Part shown: positions 38,971 through 47,312 of the stretch, one piece after another
Layout of the letters: every line of letters starts with the position of its first letter
How positions within the stretch are numbered: the stretch's first letter is position 1
From: Cycloclasticus sp. 46_120_T64
GTDB taxonomy: Bacteria; Pseudomonadota; Gammaproteobacteria; Methylococcales; Cycloclasticaceae
Length of the DNA: 64,000 bases
Direction of reading: 5' to 3'
Assembly (NCBI GenBank): GCA_002162695.1
Contig: MAAM01000010.1
Coordinates: 62,001-126,000 of the forward strand
The notes under the pieces: model-generated
What the model saw: the letters and a program-made list of their open reading frames with translations, nothing else
Databases searched by the model: none
Told to the model about the DNA's origin: nothing
Position numbers and translations under genes: made by a program

Positions 38971-39594
38971 ATGATTAAGTTATATGGTTATCCACGCTCA
39001 AGAAGCACACGAATTGTTTGGTTGTTAGAAGAGCTTGGCGCTGAGTATGAATTCATCAAGGTTGACCTAATGAGCGGTGGCGGGCAAACAGCTGCCTACT
39101 TAAATATCCACGCAGATGGCAAAGTGCCGGCGATTGACGATGATGGTTTTATATTGACTGAATCTGCGGCCATTATGAATTATTTGGCGGATCGGCACCC
39201 CGAGTCGGCGATGGCGCCAATGCCGGGTAGCCAGCAACGAGCAAAATATGATGAGTGGTGCTTTTTCGTGTTGACAGAGCTTGAGCAGCCTTTATGGACG
39301 GTGGGAAAACACACTTTCGTATTTCCTGAAGACAAAAGAGTGGAGACTGTGTTGGCGGTGGCCCATTGGGAGTTTTTAAAAGCTTGTAAGGTGTTGGAGA
39401 AGAGGTTGCAGGGACAAGAGTATGCGCTTGGAGGGGAGTTTTCGGCCATTGATATCCTTATTGCGCATACCTTGCGTTGGGCTAATGCCTTTAGTGTGCC
39501 ATCGGGTTCTGCGGTGTTGGATAGTTATCGAGATAGGCTCTCTGCTCGCGTCTCTTTCGAGCGGGTGCTGCAGAAAGAGGCGGCCGTCGAGTAA
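38971..39594 (+). CDS. glutathione S-transferase family protein
   Basis: The 207-residue protein has the thioredoxin-like GST N-domain (MIKLYGYPRSRSTRIVWLLEELGAEYE, VPAIDDDGFILTESAAIMNYLA, with the cis-Pro and the Glu-Ser glutathione-binding pair) and an all-helical C-domain with the FSAIDILIAHTLRWA N-capping motif. It is probably a cytoplasmic glutathione-dependent enzyme; the substrate is unknown. A GAGAGG ribosome site precedes the ATG. It stands alone, with fusA2 following under its own promoter. Confidence 0.9.
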   Translation: MIKLYGYPRSRSTRIVWLLEELGAEYEFIKVDLMSGGGQTAAYLNIHADGKVPAIDDDGFILTESAAIMNYLADRHPESAMAPMPGSQQRAKYDEWCFFVLTELEQPLWTVGKHTFVFPEDKRVETVLAVAHWEFLKACKVLEKRLQGQEYALGGEFSAIDILIAHTLRWANAFSVPSGSAVLDSYRDRLSARVSFERVLQKEAAVE

Positions 39595-39630
39595 TAGCAA
39601 ATATTGATCTATTCATCAAGTGCTTATCGG

Positions 39631-39639
39631 TGATATAAT
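39631..39639 (+). promoter_or_regulatory. extended -10 promoter of fusA2
   Basis: TGATATAAT contains a perfect TATAAT (39634-39639) preceded by TGN, the extended -10 element. The -35 is poor (TTCATC, 39612-39617, 16-bp spacer). The start near 39646 gives a leader of about 85 nt before the fusA2 ATG. Confidence 0.6.
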
Positions 39640-39730
39640 GCCGAGTTCATTAAAACAATTTTCATTTGGGCGAAAGCTTGGGGCTTTTTGTTTGGCCAAT
39701 ACTTTATTTAACTGACACGAATGTAGACTT

Positions 39731-41815
39731 ATGACTGACTTAACCAAATATAGAAATATCGGTATTTTCGCTCATGTGGATGCGGGTAAAACCACCACCA
39801 CTGAACGTATCTTAAAACTGACAGGTAAAATTCATAAAACAGGTGAGGTTCACGATGGTGAAGCAACAACCGACTTTATGGAACAAGAAGCCGAGCGTGG
39901 AATAACCATTCAGTCTGCAGCCGTTTCGTGTGAGTGGGATGGTCACCGCATGAACATCATCGACACACCGGGCCACGTTGATTTCACAATCGAAGTGTAC
40001 CGTTCATTAAAAGTGTTAGATGGTGGTGTGGGAGTTTTCTGTGGTTCAGGTGGTGTTGAGCCCCAATCAGAAACTAACTGGCGTTATGCGAATGAATCAG
40101 GCGTATCACGGGTTATTTTTGTTAACAAACTAGACCGTATGGGCGCTGATTTCTATCGCGTAGTTGATCAAGTTGAAAACGTATTGGATGCAAACCCATT
40201 AGTAATGGTATTGCCGATTGGTACTGAAGACGAATTTACCGGTGTTGTCGATTTATTAACGCGTAAAGCGTATATCTGGGACGACTCAGGCCTTCCTGAA
40301 AACTACACTGTTGGCGATGCACCTGCTGACATGGTAGAAAAAATGGAAGAATACCGTGAAAAGTTAATTGAAACAGCGGTAGAGCAAGATGATGACTTAA
40401 TGGAAGCTTATCTTGAGGGCGAAGAGCCATCATTAGAAGACATTAAGCGTTGTATTCGTCAAGGCACCATTAAACTAGACTTCTTCCCAACATACTGTGG
40501 TTCTGCATTTAAAAACAAAGGTATTCAATTAGTATTGGATGCGGTTGTTGACTACTTACCAAACCCAACTGAAGTTAAGCCTCAGCCAGAAACAGACGAA
40601 GACGGTAACGAGACAGGCAAATTTGCTATCGTTGACCCGAATGGCCCACTACGTGCTTTAGCATTCAAAATTATGGATGACCGTTTTGGCGCGCTAACAT
40701 TTATTCGTATCTACTCAGGGCAGATGAATAAAGGTGATACTGTGTTGAATACCTTTACCGGTAAAACAGAACGTATTGGACGCCTTGTTGAAATGCAAGC
40801 GGATGACCGTATCGAGCTAACCGGTTCGCAAGCGGGTGATATTATTGCTGTTGTCGGCATGAAGGACGTACAAACAGGTCACACACTATGTGATCCTAAA
40901 AACCCAGCAACCTTAGAGCCAATGGTCTTCCCTGAACCCGTTATTTCTATTGCTGTATCGCCTGTAGATAAAGGTGGTTCAGAAAAAATGGGTATCGCGA
41001 TCGGTAAAATGATCAAAGAAGATCCATCATTCCGTGTTGAAACCGATGAGGACAGTGGCGAAACTATTCTTAAAGGCATGGGTGAGCTTCACCTAGATAT
41101 TAAAATTGATATTCTTAAGCGTACTCACGGCGTTGAAGTGAGTGTTGGTAAACCTCAAGTAGCGTACCGTGAAACGATCACTAAACGCCTAGAAGACAGT
41201 TACACACATAAGAAACAATCAGGTGGTTCTGGTCAGTTTGGTAAAATTGATTATGTTATCGAACCGGCTGAAACCGGTGAAGGCTTTAGCTTCGAATCTA
41301 AAGTGACGGGTGGTAACGTGCCTCGTGAATACTGGCCTGCTGTTGAAAAAGGCTTCAAAAAGAGAATGGATAAAGGTGTTTTGGCTGGCTACCCTTGTGT
41401 AGACGTTAAAGTGACCCTGCTTGATGGTGGCTTCCACGCGGTTGACTCCTCTGCTGTTGCATTTGAATTAGCGGCTAATGGTGCTTACCGTCAATCAATG
41501 CCAAAAGCGGGCGCACAAATCATGGAGCCTATCATGAAGGTTGACGTGTTTACCCCAGACGATCACGTGGGTGATGTTATTGGTGACCTTAACCGTCGTC
41601 GTGGCATGATCAAATCACAAGATATAGGCGGTGCTGGTGTACGTATTAAAGCCGAAGTTCCTCTAAGCGAAATGTTTGGTTATATTGGAGACTTGCGCAC
41701 AATGACATCAGGTCGTGGTCAATTCTCGATGGAATTTGTTCACTACTTGCCTTGTCCTAGAAATATTTCAGAAGAAGTGATTAAAGAAGCTAAAGAGCGT
41801 GATGCGAAGAAGTAA
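39731..41815 (+). CDS. fusA2: elongation factor G 2
   Basis: This 694-residue translational GTPase has [18 protein letters not shown] (P-loop), [14 protein letters not shown] (switch I), DTPGHVDFT (switch II) and [10 protein letters not shown]. It resembles the second EF-G of Vibrio and Shewanella ([19 protein letters not shown] is typical) rather than the str-operon EF-G, and it is not next to rpsL, rpsG or tuf. EF-G2 types vary: some support recycling or slow translocation. Codon choice looks highly biased (frequent GGT, CGT, AAA), consistent with strong expression. A strong terminator follows. Confidence 0.93.
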   Translation: MTDLTKYRNIGIFAHVDAGKTTTTERILKLTGKIHKTGEVHDGEATTDFMEQEAERGITIQSAAVSCEWDGHRMNIIDTPGHVDFTIEVYRSLKVLDGGVGVFCGSGGVEPQSETNWRYANESGVSRVIFVNKLDRMGADFYRVVDQVENVLDANPLVMVLPIGTEDEFTGVVDLLTRKAYIWDDSGLPENYTVGDAPADMVEKMEEYREKLIETAVEQDDDLMEAYLEGEEPSLEDIKRCIRQGTIKLDFFPTYCGSAFKNKGIQLVLDAVVDYLPNPTEVKPQPETDEDGNETGKFAIVDPNGPLRALAFKIMDDRFGALTFIRIYSGQMNKGDTVLNTFTGKTERIGRLVEMQADDRIELTGSQAGDIIAVVGMKDVQTGHTLCDPKNPATLEPMVFPEPVISIAVSPVDKGGSEKMGIAIGKMIKEDPSFRVETDEDSGETILKGMGELHLDIKIDILKRTHGVEVSVGKPQVAYRETITKRLEDSYTHKKQSGGSGQFGKIDYVIEPAETGEGFSFESKVTGGNVPREYWPAVEKGFKKRMDKGVLAGYPCVDVKVTLLDGGFHAVDSSAVAFELAANGAYRQSMPKAGAQIMEPIMKVDVFTPDDHVGDVIGDLNRRRGMIKSQDIGGAGVRIKAEVPLSEMFGYIGDLRTMTSGRGQFSMEFVHYLPCPRNISEEVIKEAKERDAKK

Positions 41816-41845
41816 TCTTCTCATCAGCGTTAGCTAGATAATTAA

Positions 41846-41872
41846 AAAGGGCTGGTTTACCGGCCCTTTTTA
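41846..41872 (+). terminator. intrinsic terminator after fusA2
   Basis: A 10-bp stem with one G-U pair (AAAGGGCTGG with CCGGCCCTTT), loop TTTA, runs into T residues. It lies 31 bp after the fusA2 stop. Confidence 0.88.
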
Positions 41873-41897
41873 TTGCGCAAAATAAACAGGGTTTTAC

Positions 41898-43142
41898 GTG
41901 ATCATGAATGTGTTAATTATTGCCTCATTATGGCCCGAACCTAATTCATCTGCGGCTGGCCGCAGAATGATGGCGCTGCTACAATTATTCAATGCTGAAG
42001 GCTGGCAGCTGACCTATGCGTGTACCGCTGCTGAATCCGAGTACCGTTACCCGCTGGAAACGATGGGTATTAAGTTGCGTAACGTAACAATTAATGATCA
42101 AAGTTTCGATCAGTTCGTAAAAACCCTATCGCCAGACTTGGTGTTATATGACCGTTTCATGGTCGAAGAGCAATTTTCTTGGCGCGTAGCCGAGCAATGC
42201 CCGCAGGCACTTGCAATGATTGAAACATCAGACCTGCATTGCTTACGCCAAGCTCGGCAAGCTGCACTAAAAAAACAGCGGGCGTTTACTGCAGATGACT
42301 TAATGAGTGATATCGCATACCGAGAGTTAGCGAGTATTCAGCGTAGCGATCTAAGCTTAATTATCTCAAGCCATGAGATGCAGTTACTAAAAACTTTTTT
42401 TAAGCTGGATCAGGCATTAATTCATTACCTACCCTTTATTGTCGAGCCAGATGAAGCGGCAGCTTTGAAGTTGGGCTGGCCTAGTTACCAACAGAGAGAA
42501 GGTTTCATTTCTATTGGTAATTTCAAACACCCACCGAACTGGGACTCGGTGCAGTATCTAAAAACAGCGGTTTGGCCATTGATTCGTCAGCAGTTACCTG
42601 GGGTAAGCCTGTCGATTTATGGTGCTTACACGCCACCGAAGGCATTGCAATTGAACAATCCTAAACAAGGTTTTTATATTAAGGGGCGAGTAGACGATGC
42701 GCAGCAAGTTATGCAACAGGCTAGAGTCTGTCTTGCGCCCTTACGTTTTGGTGCAGGTTTAAAGGGTAAGCTATTCGATGCTATGGAGTGTGGCACACCC
42801 AGTGTCACTACCCGCATTGGAGCCGAGGGCATGTACGGTGAATTGCCTTGGTCTGGCAAAATTGCCGAAGAGCCGCAGGCATTAGCTGATGCGGCCGTCG
42901 AGTTATACAATAATCAAGCGAGTTGGCAACAGTGTCAGCAATATGGTACGGACATATTGAAAACAAACTTTAACCCTTTGTCATTTGAAGCGCCGTTAAT
43001 CCGCCGAATAAAACAGTTAAAGCAAGACTTGAATAAGCACCGTCGTGATAATTTCCAAGGGGCTATGTTGCGGCATCACTCGATGCGTAGCACGAAATAT
43101 ATGTCCTTATGGATAGAAGCTAAAAATAAGTCACTAAGCTAA
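41898..43142 (+). CDS. GT4-type glycosyltransferase
   Basis: The 414-residue protein has a GT-B layout: an N-terminal IIASLWPEPNSSAAGRRMMALL with a Gly-rich acceptor-side loop, and a C-terminal Glycos_transf_1-like domain with FISIGNFKHPPNWDSVQYL, IKGRVDDAQQVMQQARVCLAPLRFGAGLKGKLFDAMECGTPSVTT. The GxGLKxKxxxAM-G-P pattern is the nucleotide-sugar region. It probably transfers a sugar to a cell-surface glycan; no polysaccharide cluster is nearby. Start GTG 41898 suits the AGGG ribosome site; ATG 41904 is possible. The next gene follows after 1 bp. Confidence 0.85.
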   Translation: MIMNVLIIASLWPEPNSSAAGRRMMALLQLFNAEGWQLTYACTAAESEYRYPLETMGIKLRNVTINDQSFDQFVKTLSPDLVLYDRFMVEEQFSWRVAEQCPQALAMIETSDLHCLRQARQAALKKQRAFTADDLMSDIAYRELASIQRSDLSLIISSHEMQLLKTFFKLDQALIHYLPFIVEPDEAAALKLGWPSYQQREGFISIGNFKHPPNWDSVQYLKTAVWPLIRQQLPGVSLSIYGAYTPPKALQLNNPKQGFYIKGRVDDAQQVMQQARVCLAPLRFGAGLKGKLFDAMECGTPSVTTRIGAEGMYGELPWSGKIAEEPQALADAAVELYNNQASWQQCQQYGTDILKTNFNPLSFEAPLIRRIKQLKQDLNKHRRDNFQGAMLRHHSMRSTKYMSLWIEAKNKSLS

Positions 43143-43143
43143 T

Positions 43144-43974
43144 ATGGCAAGCATACTGATTGTGGGTTGTGGGGATGTTGGCGGGGCCTTAGCGCTAAAA
43201 CTCGCCGCAGAAGGCCACCAGGTCACCGGTTTAAAACGACAGCCGAACTCGGAGCTATCGGCTATCCCGTTTATTAAAGCGGACGTTAGTCAGCTTGATG
43301 AGCTGGCTGGGCTTGATTTTAACTACGATCAATTGGTTTATATTCTATCCCCCTCCGCGGCGAATATTGCAGCTTATAAAGCGGTATTTACCGAAGGTGT
43401 TGATAATTTATTAAAACAGTTAGCGGAGAAGAAACCTACGATAGCGCTAACCTTCGTTTCGTCCACTCGGGTCTACGGGCAAGATCAAGGCGAATGGCTT
43501 AATGAAGACAGTAAAACCGACCCCTCGGATGAGCGGGGGAAAATCATTTTAACGGCGGAAAAAAAGTTCTTAGCATTTAATGGACAATCGACGGTCATCC
43601 GTTTTTCAGGTATTTATGGGCGTTCAAACCATTTGTTAAATAAATTAAAGGCCGGTGCGGCTATTCAACAAGAACCCTGTTATTACACGAATCGTATTCA
43701 TCGTGAGGATTGCATTGCTGTGTTGGATTTTTTGCTCAACAAAAAGCTCCAAGCGGGTTTATCGAAGAGAATATATTTGGCAACAGATGATGAACCGGTC
43801 AGCCAATGGCAGCTCGCGAGCTACTTATGCGCTAAATTTAAATACCCAGAACCTAGCCCGCAGCACTTAGCTAAAGAAGCTGGAACTAATAAGCGGTTAG
43901 ATAATGCATGGCTTAAACAAGAGGGCTACAGCTTCAGGTTTAGCAGTTATAAACAAGGTTACCGAGAAGGCTGA
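43144..43974 (+). CDS. NAD-dependent epimerase/dehydratase family protein (YeeZ-like)
   Basis: The 276-residue protein starts with a Rossmann motif, [29 protein letters not shown], and has [19 protein letters not shown], an extended-SDR catalytic region with SST and YG but no standard YxxxK. It resembles YeeZ and similar atypical SDR proteins. The substrate is unknown; a sugar-nucleotide role is suggested only by the coupled glycosyltransferase, 1 bp upstream. The sirtuin gene starts 1 bp after its stop. Confidence 0.82.
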   Translation: MASILIVGCGDVGGALALKLAAEGHQVTGLKRQPNSELSAIPFIKADVSQLDELAGLDFNYDQLVYILSPSAANIAAYKAVFTEGVDNLLKQLAEKKPTIALTFVSSTRVYGQDQGEWLNEDSKTDPSDERGKIILTAEKKFLAFNGQSTVIRFSGIYGRSNHLLNKLKAGAAIQQEPCYYTNRIHREDCIAVLDFLLNKKLQAGLSKRIYLATDDEPVSQWQLASYLCAKFKYPEPSPQHLAKEAGTNKRLDNAWLKQEGYSFRFSSYKQGYREG

Positions 43975-43975
43975 G

Positions 43976-44689
43976 GTGAGTAAACGAAGGTCGATAGTGG
44001 TGCTGACGGGGGCGGGTGTTTCCGCCGAATCCGGTATCAAAACATTTAGGGCTAGCGATGGTTTATGGGAGGAACATAGAATTGAAGATGTTGCCACCCC
44101 TGAAGCCTATGCGCGTAACCCAGAGTTGGTGCATCGTTTTTATAATATGCGTAGGCAGCAGTTACTGAGTTGCTCGGTGAAGGTCAATAAAGCGCATATT
44201 GCGTTAGCCGAATTAGAGCATAACGGTTTGTTTGACGTGTTGCTGGTGACTCAAAATATAGATGATTTACACGAACGCGCAGGCTCTAACAATATTATTC
44301 ATATGCATGGCGAGTTGTTGCAAGCTTTCTGTACACGAACACAACAACGTTTTTCGCTACGTCATGAGTTAAGCGTAACAAGCCGTTGTGAATGTTGCGA
44401 TAAAGAAAATACCTTGCGCCCAGACATCGTTTGGTTTGGTGAAATGCCTTACCAGATGAGTGAAATTTATCGTGCGATTAGTGCCTGCGATATATTTATA
44501 TCGATAGGGACTTCGGGCAATGTTTACCCTGCGGCAGGCTTTGTTGATGCGGCGAATCAAGCCGGAGCGCATACGGTGGAGCTAAACCTAGAGCCATCGT
44601 TAGGTGAGTCGGCCTTCGCAGAAAAGCACTACGGAAAAGCCAGTGACTTACTGGCAGATTATTTTAAGAGTTTAGTGGCTGCCGGCTAA
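43976..44689 (+). CDS. cobB: NAD-dependent protein deacylase (sirtuin, CobB type)
   Basis: This 237-residue class III sirtuin has the NAD-binding [46 protein letters not shown], the catalytic IIHMHGEL histidine, zinc-site cysteines in FCTR and CECC, and WFGEMP and [12 protein letters not shown]. The FYNMRR segment preserves the Tyr-x-x-Arg pair that gives CobB desuccinylase activity. It removes acyl groups from lysines. GTG 43976 gives the CobB-like N-terminus; an upstream frame overlaps the epimerase. It ends the three-gene run from 41898. Confidence 0.95.
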   Translation: MSKRRSIVVLTGAGVSAESGIKTFRASDGLWEEHRIEDVATPEAYARNPELVHRFYNMRRQQLLSCSVKVNKAHIALAELEHNGLFDVLLVTQNIDDLHERAGSNNIIHMHGELLQAFCTRTQQRFSLRHELSVTSRCECCDKENTLRPDIVWFGEMPYQMSEIYRAISACDIFISIGTSGNVYPAAGFVDAANQAGAHTVELNLEPSLGESAFAEKHYGKASDLLADYFKSLVAAG

Positions 44690-44748
44690 GCTTGTCATTG
44701 ATTTAATGCTGTGGAGAAGGCCTCTCCACCCCTCATTGCACGGTAACG

Positions 44749-45015
44749 CTAAGCTCGATAAAAGGGGAACTCTTCGTAGTTAATGGTAAAAAAGTATTGC
44801 CGAAAAAACTCGCCAATCTTTTCAAATAAGAAACGGAATCGAGCAAATAAAGGGTGGTTTCTTAATATAGTCGATTTCTTTTGCGTAAGGTCCACGTTAT
44901 AAATGATGATCGAAACTAACAGAACCGAGCCTACGGTAAAGATGAATAAGGCGCTGAGAAATTCCAGTGATTGAGAAATAAATAGCGCTAGTTCTGAAGA
45001 AAAAAGGCTATTCAT
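44749..45015 (-). pseudogene. orphan N-terminal membrane anchor of an FMN-binding glutamate-synthase-like protein (probable remnant)
   Basis: The 88-residue ORF has a membrane helix (about 18-42) and the segment DLTQKKSTILRNHPLFARFRFLFEKIGEFFRQYFFTINYEEFPFYRA. It strongly resembles the start of membrane-anchored FMN-binding glutamate synthase family proteins, where the same text is followed by a catalytic domain of over 400 residues. Here a stop follows FYRA and only cobB, on the other strand, lies beyond. Either the gene was truncated by deletion or a short anchor-only protein is kept. Intact sequence upstream and a 6-bp spacing from the DoxX gene argue that it may still be translated. Confidence 0.65.
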
Positions 45016-45021
45016 GATGGG

Positions 45022-45615
45022 TTATTTACAATATTTTTTAACCAGCCAATAATCTATACTGAGGTGTTTTCCCGCGCCAATAAAGAATAAGGCCAGTAGC
45101 ATAATGAAATAGGTGCTGGCAAATTCAATACCGTTATTAAGGATAACGAAGCCACCATTCTCGGTTAACCAATTGTAGTTACCGTGTTCGCGCAGAATGT
45201 CTTTGGCGATGTTTAACCGTTCGATGGCACCAGCGGTACGTTCACTAGCAAAAAAACCACTGCCTTCGGCGATGGCTAGCCAGCCATTTTTTAGGTGTAC
45301 ACTGACGGCTGCGACAAACATCGTGGCCATTAATGGGATTGATACCCAACGCACCGCGAGACCAAGAAATAATAACACCGCACCGATTATTTCTACCCAA
45401 GTGGCGAGTCCTGCCATGACATAGGGGAACGGTAAACCTAGGCCATAATCGGGGTTGCCGAACCAGTCGACGGTGCTGTCAAATGCCGCCAGTTTTTTTG
45501 TGCCAGCCATCCAGAAAATCGGTACTAAATACAGTCGAAGAGCCAACGGGGCTAAGAAATCAAAGCTGCGTGAGCAATTGAGTATGGATTGTAGTTTATT
45601 AAATAAGTTGATCAT
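45022..45615 (-). CDS. DoxX family membrane protein
   Basis: The 197-residue protein has four hydrophobic segments and DoxX features: LALRLYLVPIFWMAGTKKLAAFDSTVDWFGN, FPYVMAGLATWVEIIGAVLLFLGLAVRW, and ALFFIGAGKHLSIDYWL at the C-terminus. DoxX-type proteins are small inner-membrane proteins linked to thiosulfate:quinone oxidoreductase and to several redox systems; the role here is unknown. It heads a two-gene unit with the truncated glutamate-synthase anchor. The 226-bp gap to the pfk gene holds a hairpin and no other clear signal. Confidence 0.85.
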   Translation of the reverse strand: MINLFNKLQSILNCSRSFDFLAPLALRLYLVPIFWMAGTKKLAAFDSTVDWFGNPDYGLGLPFPYVMAGLATWVEIIGAVLLFLGLAVRWVSIPLMATMFVAAVSVHLKNGWLAIAEGSGFFASERTAGAIERLNIAKDILREHGNYNWLTENGGFVILNNGIEFASTYFIMLLALFFIGAGKHLSIDYWLVKKYCK

Positions 45616-45806
45616 GGTGCTCCCTCTTGAGTTGCTTACACAAATAGACCTTGTTAACGGCTAAGTTCTTTCTGTTGAGGCTAGATTATGAGGAGATGAG
45701 CAAGAAACGGCAAGCAGCGGTGCTGTTTAGCAAGGTTTGTGTGGTATTGAATGAAAACTAACCAAAGTGGTTGGTGTTTAATGAAGGCTGAGCGAGGGCT
45801 TGAAGT

Positions 45807-45831
45807 GGGTCACCTCATCACGAGGTGACCC
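45807..45831 (-). terminator. hairpin after the PPi-phosphofructokinase gene
   Basis: A perfect 10-bp stem (GGGTCACCTC with GAGGTGACCC) with loop ATCAC starts 11 bp beyond the pfk stop on the minus strand. The following bases on that strand have no long T run, so it may work as an RNA-stabilising hairpin or weak terminator. Confidence 0.5.
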
Positions 45832-45841
45832 TTATAGGGAT

Positions 45842-47104
45842 TTAAACCTCGAATGCTTGGTTTAGTATTTTGCTGACCGGCAGATTCTTTAGACGTACAT
45901 AGCTTGGTAAGCCATTCACATAGGGCGGATAGTCTTCACCGCTAATGAGCGGGCGTAAATATTCCTCGCAGGCAGCGGTAATACCGAAACCATCATCGCT
46001 AATATAATTGGCGGGTAGCATTTGTTCTACGTTAGCCACGTCTTTCAACTCACCGAAACCAACTTCCCATTGATAAGGCGTATTACTGGTGCGAACAATA
46101 GTGGGCATGATGGCGGTTTTACCTTCGAGGGCAAATTCAACGGCGGCCTTACCCATCGCGTAGGCTTGATCTACGTCGGTTTTAGAGGCTATATGCCGTG
46201 CCGCACGCTGTAGGTAATCGGCGACAGCCCAGTGATATTTATAACCATGTTCGGCTTTAATCATTTCGGCCACGACGGGGGCAACACCACCGAGTTGGGC
46301 GTGACCAAATGCATCGCGGGTACCCGCTTCGGCTAAAAACTGTCCATCAGGGTTCTTAACGCCTTCAGAGACGACGATGCAGCAGAAACCGTATTTCTTA
46401 ACGGTTAACTCTACTTTAGCTAAGAATTTTTGCTGATCAAAAACAATTTCTGGGAAAAGAATAATATGCGGTGATTCGCCTTCTTGTTCGGCAGCTAAGC
46501 CACCAGCGGCGGCAATCCAACCCGCGTGTCGGCCCATTACTTCTAAAACGAAGACCTTAGTTGAGGTGCGTGCCATCGATGCGACATCAAAACCGGCTTC
46601 TCTAATTGATACGGCAACGTATTTAGCTACTGAACCAAAGCCTGGGCAGTTGTCGGTGAGGGGTAAGTCGTTATCAACGGTTTTAGGGATTCCTATGCAG
46701 CGTAAGTCATGGCCCAACGATTCGCTGAGTTGTGAGAGTTTGTTGGTGGTATCTTGAGAATCACCACCGCCGTTATAAAAGAAGTAACCAATATTATGCG
46801 CTTTAAAAACGGCAATTAGACGTTCGTATTGGGCACGGTTTTCTTCAAAGCTTTTTAACTTATAGCGACACGATCCAAATGCTCCAGAAGGGGTATGACG
46901 AAGGGCAGCAATATCTTCATCGCTTTCTAAGCTAGTATCGATAAGATCTTCGGTTAGCGCACCAATAATACCGTTACGGCCGGCGTAGACTTTGCCAATT
47001 TTATCAGGGTGTTGGCGTGCGGTCTCAATGAGGCCACAGGCACTGGCGTTAATAACGGCGGTAACGCCGCCAGATTGGGCGTAAAAAGCATTTTTACAGG
47101 TCAT
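45842..47104 (-). CDS. pfp: pyrophosphate-dependent 6-phosphofructokinase
   Basis: The 420-residue PFK has AQSGGVTAVINAS, NGGGDSQDTT, the catalytic PKTVDNDL, MGRHAGWIAA and a C-terminal substrate region. Two positions separate PPi from ATP enzymes: Asp in the GGGDS loop and Lys in PKTVDND, both here of the PPi type. Unusually, the loop has Gly where the first Asp of GGDDS normally stands, as GGNDS does in some methanotroph-type PPi-PFKs. The enzyme is reversible and conserves energy in glycolysis/gluconeogenesis. A GTG at 47113 could start three codons earlier; ATG 47104 (MTCKNAF) matches the family better. Confidence 0.9.
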   Translation of the reverse strand: MTCKNAFYAQSGGVTAVINASACGLIETARQHPDKIGKVYAGRNGIIGALTEDLIDTSLESDEDIAALRHTPSGAFGSCRYKLKSFEENRAQYERLIAVFKAHNIGYFFYNGGGDSQDTTNKLSQLSESLGHDLRCIGIPKTVDNDLPLTDNCPGFGSVAKYVAVSIREAGFDVASMARTSTKVFVLEVMGRHAGWIAAAGGLAAEQEGESPHIILFPEIVFDQQKFLAKVELTVKKYGFCCIVVSEGVKNPDGQFLAEAGTRDAFGHAQLGGVAPVVAEMIKAEHGYKYHWAVADYLQRAARHIASKTDVDQAYAMGKAAVEFALEGKTAIMPTIVRTSNTPYQWEVGFGELKDVANVEQMLPANYISDDGFGITAACEEYLRPLISGEDYPPYVNGLPSYVRLKNLPVSKILNQAFEV

Positions 47105-47175
47105 AGGGGTCACAAAATTTAAAGGTAGGCGATATTATAAAGCTAGATACAAAAAAATACTCGCAGCTTCTGTCG

Positions 47176-47203
47176 TTGAGTTGTCCGTAGTATTAAACAT
47201 AAT
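47176..47203 (+). promoter_or_regulatory. possible lapD promoter
   Basis: TTGAGT (47176-47181) and CATAAT (47198-47203) are 16 bp apart. The predicted start leaves about 100 nt before the lapD ATG. Both boxes match consensus at four or five positions. The region is shared with the divergent pfp gene. Confidence 0.35.
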
Positions 47204-47312
47204 GCTGGGGATCGGCTATAGTTATAGGCTCGGATAGTCGTCTGAACATTATTCTGCTCCTGCCACACGAGGGCTTTATTGAGAGCAAAAAATACTTCAT
47301 AGGTCTCATAGT

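Noticed and set aside
44711-44729. Short inverted repeat GTGGAG/CTCCAC after cobB considered as a terminator
   Set aside because: The stem is only six pairs and no T run follows in either direction.
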